Below, piece by piece: positions 7,599 through 13,618 of a stretch of DNA of 15,961 nucleotides. This DNA is from JAFGCR01 sp964538225 (lineage in GTDB: Bacteria; Patescibacteriota; Gracilibacteria; UM-FILTER-43-11): positions 1 through 15,961 of the forward strand of contig CAZIDW010000026.1 in the NCBI GenBank assembly GCA_964538225.1, written 5' to 3'. Below the pieces are notes generated by a model. It saw only the letters and a program-made list of their open reading frames with translations. It searched no databases and was not told where the DNA came from. The position numbers and the translations under genes were made by a program. How positions within the stretch are numbered: the stretch's first letter is position 1; each line of letters begins with the position of its first letter.

Positions 7599-7703
7599 AA
7601 ATTTGTAATTTACCCCTTCGGGGCGTAATTTGTAACTGGTAACTTAATCGCTGCAAGTTGCAAGTTACGAGTTACAAGTTACGAGTTACCAATTACAAAT
7701 TTT
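7599..7703. repeat. GTAAYTT inverted-arm heptamer element, copy A
   Basis: The left arm consists of GTAA-type heptamers (7605-7611, 7625-7631, 7632-7638, 7639-7645) interrupted by the hairpin CCCCTTCGGGG (7613-7623). The right arm is six contiguous heptamers of the reverse-complement form RAGTTAC from 7655 to 7696. The outermost 12 bases (7599-7610 and 7691-7702) are a perfect inverted repeat. The element lies between the DUF4012 gene and dnaJ. Its last 15 bases and the 12 after it (7689-7715) recur exactly, inverted, at 12634-12660. Confidence 0.85.
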
Positions 7704-7720
7704 AATGTCAATTGTTAATC

Positions 7721-8839
7721 ATGAATCCCTACAAGACCCTCGGAGTCGATAAAAACGCATCGGATGCCGACATCAAAAAAGCCTATCGGCGGCTGGCCAT
7801 GAAATACCACCCGGATAAGGGAGGGGATAAGGCGGATGAAAAAAAATTTAAAGAGGTCACGGCCGCCTATGAAATCCTGGGCGACAAACAAAAACGTGCC
7901 CAGTACGACCAGTTCGGCAGTGTAGGGGCGGGGCCGGCAGGCGGGGCGGGTTTCGGCGGATTTGATTTCGGCGGATTCCAAAACGTGGATTTTGATTTCG
8001 GCGGGGGGTTTGGCGATATCTTTGATACGTTTTTCGGCGGAGGCGCGCGTAAAGCGCGGAACAGACAAGGGCCGATCCGCGGAAACGACATCGAAATCGT
8101 CGTCCGCCTGACATTTGATGAAGCGGTTTTCGGCACTACTAAAGAAGTGGAACTCAGCCGCTATGAAACATGTGGACATTGCAAAGGGATGGGGAACGAG
8201 CCCGGCAGTAAGATCATCACCTGTGAAACCTGTAAAGGGACGGGGCAGCATGTGCGCATTCAGCGCACACCGTTAGGCCAGATCCAGACCACGGCCACCT
8301 GTGAGACCTGTAATGGCGCGGGAAAAACCCCGGAGAAAAAATGCCGCGAATGCAAAGGGGAAGGGCGCGTGATCAGAAACCAGAAGATCAAAATCAAAAT
8401 ACCTGCCGGTATCCACGATAAAGCCGCTATTCGCCTGTCCGGCAAAGGCGAAGCGGGTTTAAAAGGCGGCCCCCCGGGTGACCTTTTCGCGCATATTTCT
8501 ATTACCCCCAGCAAAGAATTTACACGGGAAGACAATGACATTAAAACGGAAAAATCCATTCATCTTCTGCAGGCGGTACTGGGCGATGAAGTGGATATCA
8601 AAACCCTTCACGGGAATGTAAAACTCAAAATCCCGGCTGGCACTCCTAATGGAAACATTTTTAAGTTAAAAGGCTATGGTGTTCCGAAAGTGGGGACAGA
8701 TATGAAAGGAGACCATTATGTTAAAATCATGGTGGAAATCCCCCAAAAATTAAACAGAAAAGAAAAGGAACTCTATGAAGAACTGGCGAAAGAGGCTAAA
8801 CTGGATATCAAACCGCAGAACAAAGGACTATTCGGGTAG
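7721..8839 (+). CDS. dnaJ: Chaperone DnaJ (type I Hsp40)
   Basis: Full-length type I J-protein, 372 aa. The J domain is at 1-66 with HPD at 30-32, which stimulates DnaK ATPase. A Gly/Phe-rich linker follows at about 67-110. The zinc-binding region has four CxxCxGxG repeats starting at C151, C168, C194 and C208, and the client-binding C-terminal domains follow from about 217. ATG 7721 is chosen over an upstream TTG (7712) because MNPYKTLGV is the normal J-domain opening. No dnaK or grpE is in the window, and no CIRCE operator (TTAGCACTC inverted repeat) is visible upstream. It is preceded by the copy A heptamer element, and its TAG stop lies at the edge of the 11-mer element. The residues needed for zinc binding and DnaK coupling are intact. 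Confidence 0.96.
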   Translation: MNPYKTLGVDKNASDADIKKAYRRLAMKYHPDKGGDKADEKKFKEVTAAYEILGDKQKRAQYDQFGSVGAGPAGGAGFGGFDFGGFQNVDFDFGGGFGDIFDTFFGGGARKARNRQGPIRGNDIEIVVRLTFDEAVFGTTKEVELSRYETCGHCKGMGNEPGSKIITCETCKGTGQHVRIQRTPLGQIQTTATCETCNGAGKTPEKKCRECKGEGRVIRNQKIKIKIPAGIHDKAAIRLSGKGEAGLKGGPPGDLFAHISITPSKEFTREDNDIKTEKSIHLLQAVLGDEVDIKTLHGNVKLKIPAGTPNGNIFKLKGYGVPKVGTDMKGDHYVKIMVEIPQKLNRKEKELYEELAKEAKLDIKPQNKGLFG

Positions 8840-8944
8840 ATTGCTAATCGACAGCTCATGGATATCTAATGGATAACTGATAGACGTCAATTAGCAATCA
8901 ATTAGCAATCCATGAGCTGTCCATAAAAAATCCATCAGAATACT
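8838..8944. repeat. Inverted-arm tandem 11-mer element after dnaJ
   Basis: The left arm is four contiguous 11-base units from 8838 to 8881, ending in CTAAT, CTCAT or CTGAT. The centre is AGACGTCA (8882-8889), which includes the palindrome GACGTC. The right arm is five 11-base units from 8890 to 8944, starting with AT and mostly ending in TCC, including the near-identical pair ATTAGCAATCA and ATTAGCAATCC (8890-8911). The right units are the reverse complement of the left ones. A perfect 14-bp inverted repeat joins 8850-8863 and 8908-8921. The first unit overlaps the dnaJ stop codon. Confidence 0.75.
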
Positions 8945-8986
8945 ATGAAAAAAAGCCGAGTTTTATAGAACTGCAGCCTGGCATAG

Positions 8987-8996
8987 NNNNNNNNNN
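8987..8996. other. Assembly gap (ten Ns)
   Basis: Ten Ns mark a scaffold join. The true length and content are unknown. The protease reading frame is open back to the gap, so its real start may be in or before the missing sequence. Confidence 0.98.
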
Positions 8997-9011
8997 CTGG
9001 TCTCGCCCGCC

Positions 9012-10265
9012 ATGGCTCGACCGGCCCGTTCGAATCTGCCGCCCTCCTATCTACATCAAAGCAGTGCCTCCACCCCTAAAATCTTAGGATTAGTCATCCT
9101 AATCGCCTTTGTTTTTGCGCTTGGCTGGCATGTGGGTGAAAACCAGATAGAAAAACAGGGGAGCGCCTACCGCATCGACCAGGAAATCACCAAAAACAAC
9201 AAAAAGGACAAGGTGGACATGCAATTATTCTGGGACGTGTGGGGCCTGTTGGCGGCAAAATACGTGGATCCCCAAGTGCTGGATTATAAAGAAATGGTCT
9301 ACGGGGCCATCCGGGGGATGGTGTATTCGCTGGATGATCCCTACACCACTTTCATGACCCCGAAAGAAAACAAAGACTTTCAGGCTGGCATGGAAGGGAC
9401 GCTGGAAGGCATCGGGGCGGAACTGACCCTCCGGCATGGCTTGATCACCGTGGTATCCCCCCTTAAAAATTCACCGGCCAAAAAAGCGGGTCTCCAGCCC
9501 GAAGACATCATCCTGAAAATCGATGACGTGGATGTGGAAGAATACACTTTTGAACAGGCGGTGATGAAAATAAGGGGGCCGAAAGGCACAAAGGTCGTCC
9601 TGACAATCGTGCGGGATAAACATCCGGAGCCGATTGACATCCCGATTATCCGGGACGCGATCAACATCAGCAGTGTGGAATGGCGGATGGAAGATGATAT
9701 TGCTGTCATCGAACTCAACCAGTTCGGGGTCAAAACGCGGGAGGAATTCAGCCGCGCCATCAGCGAAATCCTGGCCAAACGCCCTTCGGGCATTGTGCTG
9801 GACCTCCGTTACAACGGGGGCGGGTATCTGGAAGGCGCGGTGGATATTGTTTCGGAATTCATTGAAAAGGGAAAAGTGGTATCGGTTAAAAAGCGCAACC
9901 CCGAGAAAGATGAGGTCATCTATGTAAACGGCAAAGCGCGTGTGGCCAATATCCCCCTCGCGGTCCTCATCAACAAAGGCAGCGCCTCGGCATCAGAAAT
10001 CGTGGCCGGCGCCATCCGCGACCATGACCGGGGGGTGATTATCGGAGAGACAAGCTTTGGGAAAGGCACGGTACAGGAAGTAGAAAATCTGATCGACGGA
10101 TCCAGCCTGCGGATAACCGTGGCCAAATGGTACACGCCTGATAACGTGAATATAACAGAAATAGGCATCGAGCCGGATATCGAAGCAGAACGGACCCTGG
10201 AAGATATCGAAGCTGACCGCGACCCTCAGCTGGACGCGGCGCTGGAATACTTAAAAAACCAGTAA
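9012..10265 (+). CDS. S41 family C-terminal processing peptidase (CtpA-like)
   Basis: A 417-aa membrane-anchored serine protease with a short cytoplasmic end, a membrane segment at about 23-40, and the rest outside the cytoplasm. A PDZ domain covers about 130-205. The S41 core follows, with LDLRYNGGG at 263-271, the nucleophile S326 in GSASASE and the general base K351 in FGKGTVQ, forming the Ser-Lys dyad of CtpA/Prc enzymes. These trim or degrade secreted proteins after PDZ recognition of C-termini. ATG 9012 is the first start after the scaffold gap, and the frame has no stop before the Ns, so the N-terminus is provisional. The stop codon TAA is part of the 20-bp inverted repeat shared with the convergent DUF192 gene. 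Confidence 0.92.
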   Translation: MARPARSNLPPSYLHQSSASTPKILGLVILIAFVFALGWHVGENQIEKQGSAYRIDQEITKNNKKDKVDMQLFWDVWGLLAAKYVDPQVLDYKEMVYGAIRGMVYSLDDPYTTFMTPKENKDFQAGMEGTLEGIGAELTLRHGLITVVSPLKNSPAKKAGLQPEDIILKIDDVDVEEYTFEQAVMKIRGPKGTKVVLTIVRDKHPEPIDIPIIRDAINISSVEWRMEDDIAVIELNQFGVKTREEFSRAISEILAKRPSGIVLDLRYNGGGYLEGAVDIVSEFIEKGKVVSVKKRNPEKDEVIYVNGKARVANIPLAVLINKGSASASEIVAGAIRDHDRGVIIGETSFGKGTVQEVENLIDGSSLRITVAKWYTPDNVNITEIGIEPDIEAERTLEDIEADRDPQLDAALEYLKNQ

Positions 10266-10356
10266 TTTGTAATTTGTCCCGCTTTGCGGAACGTAACTTG
10301 CAACTGGTGACTGCAAGTTACAAATTACGATTTACTAATTACAAATTACTGGTTTT
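10255..10356. repeat. GTAAYTT inverted-arm heptamer element, copy B, between convergent genes
   Basis: Left arm heptamers are at 10262-10268, 10269-10275, 10293-10299, 10300-10306 and 10307-10313, interrupted by an imperfect GC hairpin (10276-10292, arms CCGC/GCGG). The right arm is five reverse-complement heptamers from 10315 to 10349. The ends form a perfect 20-bp inverted repeat (10255-10274 with 10337-10356). These ends contain the TAA stops and the last two codons (Asn-Gln) of both flanking genes. Confidence 0.85.
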
Positions 10357-10810
10357 CGAATTCCAGACGATCTCCCGGTCGTATTTTAAAGAGATAAGAA
10401 TACCCGCCCGGCACCTCCAGCACATACCGGGCCGGATAAGGGGAGGAATAAATTTTACAAGGATCCGTTTGGCATGGCGGGACTTTTTCGCGGATTGTTT
10501 TTATACGCTGGTCTTCCCCGATAAAAATCATATCCAGCGGAAAACGCATGTTCTTCATCCAGAAAGAGGGGGAAAGCGGTTCCGGATATACAAACAGCAT
10601 TCCCCGGCCCACTTCCAGGCGGCGGCGATGCATCAGGCCTTCCCGCCTTTCTTCCGCCGTGTCCGCTATTTCCACCCTCAGTTTTAACACATCCCCCCGC
10701 TCAGTGATGAGGCGGATCTTTTCCCATCCGAAATAATCGGAAAAAAGGAAGGCATTGATGCCGACAAAAAGGGTGACAGCAAGGACGGCGATGAGCCTGT
10801 GCAGGCGCAT
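10346..10810 (-). CDS. DUF192 family protein, membrane anchored
   Basis: A 154-aa DUF192 protein. The N-terminus (5-24) is a hydrophobic signal or anchor segment, and the domain at about 35-154 is beta-rich. Family hallmarks visible are the REGLMHRRRL stretch near 56-65, GRGMLFVYPE, WMKNMRFPLDMIFI and the ending YVLEVPGGY. The function of DUF192 is not established; members are usually exported or lipid-anchored single-domain proteins. It starts 6 bases after the nrdR stop and is surely co-transcribed with it. It converges on the S41 protease gene, and its final codons and stop lie in the copy B repeat. Confidence 0.88.
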   Translation of the reverse strand: MRLHRLIAVLAVTLFVGINAFLFSDYFGWEKIRLITERGDVLKLRVEIADTAEERREGLMHRRRLEVGRGMLFVYPEPLSPSFWMKNMRFPLDMIFIGEDQRIKTIREKVPPCQTDPCKIYSSPYPARYVLEVPGGYSYLFKIRPGDRLEFENQ

Positions 10811-10816
10811 AAGATT

Positions 10817-11263
10817 TTATTTTAAGAGTTTCCCCAGCTCTTCTTTAAACTCATCAACATCTTTAAAACTGCGGTATACGCTGGCAAAACGGATATAGGC
10901 GATATCGTCCATTTTTTTGAGAGCGTCCATTACATCATTGCCGATAGTCTGGCTGGCGATGATTTTTTTGTTGGCAATCCATTTTTCTTCCAGTTTATTG
11001 ATCATCTTATCGATCTGGACCTGGGTAACCGGCCGTTTGCCGCAGGCGATCCAGATGCCGTTTTCCAGTTTAGTGCGGTTGTACGGTTCAAGGGTGTCAT
11101 CTTTTTTCTTTACCATCAGATTCCCGATCTGCTGGCGTTCAAACGTGGTAAAACGGCGTCCGCATTTTTCGCATTCCCGACGGCGGCGGATCACCCGTCC
11201 CCGTTCCGCTAAACGGGAATCAATCACTTTACTTTCCGGATGTTTGCATTTGGGGCATTGCAT
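10817..11263 (-). CDS. nrdR: Transcriptional repressor NrdR
   Basis: A 148-aa NrdR, the nucleotide-sensing repressor of ribonucleotide reductase genes. The N-terminal zinc ribbon has C3, C6, C31 and C34 (CPKC and CEKC) with the basic stretch RVIRRRRECEKCGRRF between and after. The ATP-cone covers about 46-136, binding ATP/dATP to set DNA binding. The start is ATG 11263, because MQCPKC is the standard opening; an in-frame extension of 11 residues upstream is not typical of the family. DUF192 follows after 6 bases. No ribonucleotide reductase gene and no clear NrdR box are in the window, so its targets lie elsewhere. The dGTPase-like gene upstream on the same strand makes a dNTP-control neighbourhood. 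Confidence 0.96.
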   Translation of the reverse strand: MQCPKCKHPESKVIDSRLAERGRVIRRRRECEKCGRRFTTFERQQIGNLMVKKKDDTLEPYNRTKLENGIWIACGKRPVTQVQIDKMINKLEEKWIANKKIIASQTIGNDVMDALKKMDDIAYIRFASVYRSFKDVDEFKEELGKLLK

Positions 11264-11334
11264 AAAGTAGCGAGAAATGCGGTCCGAACGGAGCAAGACC
11301 CTAAGCTTGCCGATAGGCCGCAGTGAAGTAAGGA

Positions 11335-11432
11335 TGAATCACATAGAAAGGTATGTATATCGAGCATAGTCGAGAGAAAAAGACTTTTCAAGTGATTCAA
11401 GCATTTCCCTATAGAGACAATACAGAAATGCT
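11335..11432. repeat. Inverted repeats around the nrdR promoter
   Basis: TGAATCAC (11335-11342) and GTGATTCA (11392-11399) form an 8-bp inverted repeat that brackets the predicted promoter. Directly beside it, AGCATTTC (11400-11407) and GAAATGCT (11425-11432) form another with a 17-base loop. No T-tract follows, so these look more like binding sites or RNA structure than terminators. Confidence 0.4.
11363..11391 (-). promoter_or_regulatory. Candidate promoter of nrdR-DUF192
   Basis: On the minus strand, TTGAAA (11391-11386) and TATGCT (11368-11363) are separated by 17 bases, matching five and four of six consensus positions. The leader to ATG 11263 would be about 90 bases. Confidence 0.4.
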
Positions 11433-11460
11433 CATCAAAAAAGTGAACCATTGACTTAAA

Positions 11461-12582
11461 TCATTGTAACTCATCATACAAATCCAGCACAAACTGGTCC
11501 GTCATCCCCGCGATGTAATCTTTCACGAGTATATGGGTGTCTTCGCCATGGGGGTTCTGACGGATCTTTTTCGGAAGCAGGTCAAAGCGCTCCATCAGTT
11601 TTTTAAACAGAAAACGGATAACGGTCTGGCCTTTCACGTTGTAATCGGCCACCCCATTGGAACGATAAAAATGCTCATATAAAAAATCCTTCAGTTGATC
11701 GCATTCTTTTTTGAACTCATCTGAAAAAGCGGCAAGCGGTGTGGAATTTTTATAAACCGATTCCAGATCATCCACGCCCGCATCTTCGATAAGATGATGG
11801 GTATTTCTCGCCAGATCATGGACCATCAGGCCGATCAAATGGGAAATGGCGGCATGGATGAAAAACGAGCGGGGCAGGTGCTCATCCACACCTTTACATA
11901 CCCGTTGCCACAATGCCAGTTCACGCAGGGAGCCAGTGGTCAGGATGCCGGCCCGCAGACCGTCATCGATGTCGTGGTTCAGATAAGCGATCTCATCCGC
12001 CACATTCACAATCTGCGCCTCTATAGAGGGCATGTGACTGTCTAAAGCCATCGGCCTATCGAACGGCGTGCGGTGTTTGATCAGGCCGTCGCGCACCTCA
12101 AAACTCAGGTTCAGGCCCCGGTAAACCGGTGTCTTTTCTTCTAAAAATTCCACTACGCGCCGACTTTGCTCATTATGTTCAAACCCCTTTCCGTATTCCT
12201 TCATCAGTTCATCCATGGTTTCCTGCCCCGCATGGCCAAAAGGCGTATGACCAAGGTCATGAGCTAAAGCGATGGTCTCGGCAAGGTCTTCATTCAGGTC
12301 CAGCATCCGCGCCAGATCCCGGCTCAGCTGGGCCGCCTCCATGGTATGCGTTAAACGGGAACGGTAATGGTCTCCGTAATGCGCGACAAATACCTGTGCC
12401 TTGCCTTTTAGGCGGCGGAAAGCCTTAGAATGGATCACGCGGTCCCGATCCCGCTGGAAACAGGTACGGTAAAGATCCTCGGCTTCTTCGTGTTCCCGGC
12501 CGCGGCTTTCCGCGCTTTTAACGGCATAGGGGGCCAGTATTTTCTTTTCCCGGGCTTCCGATGCTTCACGGGTGAGCAGCAT
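11461..12582 (-). CDS. dGTPase-like HD-domain triphosphohydrolase
   Basis: A 373-aa member of the deoxyguanosinetriphosphate triphosphohydrolase-like family, which cleaves dNTPs to deoxynucleoside and triphosphate. Metal ligands of the HD fold are in place: H79 (RLTHTME), H108 and D109 (AHDLGHTPFGHAG), and D196 (NVADEIAY). The family opening with RDRDRVIHSKAFRRLKGKAQV at about 45-65 is well conserved. Length is normal for the shorter, type 2-like group. Substrate preference cannot be read from the motifs. It is upstream of nrdR on the same strand with a 197-base spacer that carries its own candidate promoter, so the two may be separate transcripts. A candidate promoter for this gene is at 12609-12637. 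Confidence 0.92.
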   Translation of the reverse strand: MLLTREASEAREKKILAPYAVKSAESRGREHEEAEDLYRTCFQRDRDRVIHSKAFRRLKGKAQVFVAHYGDHYRSRLTHTMEAAQLSRDLARMLDLNEDLAETIALAHDLGHTPFGHAGQETMDELMKEYGKGFEHNEQSRRVVEFLEEKTPVYRGLNLSFEVRDGLIKHRTPFDRPMALDSHMPSIEAQIVNVADEIAYLNHDIDDGLRAGILTTGSLRELALWQRVCKGVDEHLPRSFFIHAAISHLIGLMVHDLARNTHHLIEDAGVDDLESVYKNSTPLAAFSDEFKKECDQLKDFLYEHFYRSNGVADYNVKGQTVIRFLFKKLMERFDLLPKKIRQNPHGEDTHILVKDYIAGMTDQFVLDLYDELQ

Positions 12583-12608
12583 TTGTGAGTGGTAAATTTA
12601 ACGTAAAT

Positions 12609-12637
12609 AAAGTATCATAACGACAAACATGTGACAA
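12609..12637 (-). promoter_or_regulatory. Candidate promoter of the dGTPase gene
   Basis: On the minus strand, TTGTCA (12637-12632) is followed after 17 bases by TACTTT (12614-12609), with TG two bases upstream, giving an extended -10. Transcription would start about 20 bases before ATG 12582, the same short leader as two other genes here. The -35 overlaps the 27-base repeat segment at 12634-12660. Confidence 0.35.
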
Positions 12638-12660
12638 TTGACATTAAAATTTGTAATTGG
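12634..12660. repeat. 27-base fragment shared with copy A of the heptamer element
   Basis: Bases 12634-12660 are the exact reverse complement of 7689-7715, the outer end of copy A and its flank. Only one heptamer unit (GTAATTG, 12653-12659) is kept, so this looks like a solo end of an element. It lies in the divergent spacer between the dGTPase and lipid-kinase-like genes. Confidence 0.75.
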
Positions 12661-12676
12661 CTGCCTGCCTTAAAAA

Positions 12677-13258
12677 ATGCATAAACTCGAATTCCGCCGC
12701 CAGATCATCCATATCCTTTACGGTCCCGCTATCATTGTGCTTCATTTTTACGGAATTCTGTCACTTCCCATCCTGTTCGGAATGATTCTGGGCGGATCCA
12801 TCATATCACTGATGGTCAAACGGGAGCGCCTGGGGCTTTGCCGGCGGGCTCTGAGCTTATTCGAACGCGACCACCATATGGAAAAATTCCCGGGGCGCGG
12901 CATGTTGTTTTTCACGGTCGGCGCGTTTTTGTCCCTGCTCTTGTTTGAACCGAAGCTGGCCTATGCGGGCATTCTGGTCCTAAGTTTCGGAGACGCGGCC
13001 TCTAACCTAATCGGCCGGCATTATGGCAAAATAAAAACCAAATTAAACCCTCATAAATATATAGAGGGGACGTTTGTAGGAATCCTGGTCTCAATTCCGA
13101 TTGCTTATATTTTTGTCCCGAACCTGGCCGCCGCCATCGCCGCCTCCTGCATCGCCATGTTCCTGGAAATGCCAAACATCCGTGTGCTGGGATTTGAAAT
13201 AGATGACAACCTGCTCATCCCGCTCGGAGCCAGTTTTACTTTAAGCCTATTCGCCTAA
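12677..13258 (+). CDS. CTP-dependent diacylglycerol/polyprenol kinase-like membrane protein
   Basis: A 193-aa polytopic membrane protein with about five or six hydrophobic segments (near 12-30, 31-47, 75-90, 95-112, 130-147 and 148-165). Motifs of the SEC59/DGK1/phytol kinase family, which is related to phosphatidate cytidylyltransferase, are present: RRQIIHI near 7-13, FPGRG at 71-75, SFGDAASNLIGRHYGK at 103-118 and EGTFVG at 130-135. Such enzymes phosphorylate lipid alcohols or diacylglycerol, often with CTP. The actual substrate is not known here. It is first in a tightly packed operon, with yraN starting one base after its stop. A TTGACA at 12638-12643 lacks a matching -10, so the promoter is unresolved. 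Confidence 0.78.
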   Translation: MHKLEFRRQIIHILYGPAIIVLHFYGILSLPILFGMILGGSIISLMVKRERLGLCRRALSLFERDHHMEKFPGRGMLFFTVGAFLSLLLFEPKLAYAGILVLSFGDAASNLIGRHYGKIKTKLNPHKYIEGTFVGILVSIPIAYIFVPNLAAAIAASCIAMFLEMPNIRVLGFEIDDNLLIPLGASFTLSLFA

Positions 13259-13259
13259 A

Positions 13260-13616
13260 ATGGACCGGAAAGCTTTTGGAAAAAAAGGGGAAGAAAAAGC
13301 CGTCACTTATTTAAAAAACAAAAAATATGATATTCTTGAAGTCAATTATCAAAAACGATCAGGGGAGATCGACATCATCGCGCGCGATCCCGACACTGAT
13401 GAATATGCTTTTGTTGAGGTAAAAACGCGCCATAACCGGGCGTTCGGCTATCCGGAAGAATCCGTGGACGACGCCAAAATCCGGAAAATAATCCAGACCG
13501 CGGAACAATGGCTCATGGAAAAAAAGCTGGATGACCAGGACTGGAGAATTGATATTATAAGTATTGAATGGGGTGATAAAAAAACACCCATCCGCCATTT
13601 TCAAAACATCAGCTGA
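13260..13616 (+). CDS. YraN family (UPF0102) endonuclease-like protein
   Basis: A 118-aa YraN/UPF0102 protein with a PD-(D/E)XK nuclease-like fold related to Holliday junction resolvases. Visible hallmarks are the helical opening GKKGEEKAVTYL (7-18), the SGEIDII motif with E36 and D38, and FVEVKTR with E53 and K55, which complete a plausible metal site. The FGYPEESVDDAKIRKI stretch is also family typical. The cellular role is not established. It begins one base after the kinase-like gene and ends two bases before the PEGA gene, so translation is probably coupled. Confidence 0.93.
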   Translation: MDRKAFGKKGEEKAVTYLKNKKYDILEVNYQKRSGEIDIIARDPDTDEYAFVEVKTRHNRAFGYPEESVDDAKIRKIIQTAEQWLMEKKLDDQDWRIDIISIEWGDKKTPIRHFQNIS

Positions 13617-13618
13617 CG

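Noticed and set aside
7655..7703. CRISPR-like array
   Set aside because: The units are contiguous 7-mers with no spacers, and no cas gene is near.
7660..7720. CIRCE or heat-shock operator before dnaJ
   Set aside because: No TTAGCACTC-N9-GAGTGCTAA; the sequence there is the heptamer element.
9028..9052. tRNA 3' end (GTTCGAATC followed by a GCCCTCC-like end)
   Set aside because: The flanking bases do not pair as a T-stem, no anticodon arm is present after the gap, and the stretch lies in the open protease frame.
9380..9793. Minus-strand 137-aa frame inside the protease
   Set aside because: It is antisense to the conserved PDZ and catalytic region; shadow frame.
11400..11432. Intrinsic terminator of the dGTPase gene
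   Set aside because: The 8-bp stem with a 17-base loop has no T-tract on the minus strand.
12638..12666. Plus-strand promoter for the lipid kinase-like gene from TTGACA at 12638
   Set aside because: No -10 hexamer at the right distance; the TTGACA belongs to the repeat fragment.
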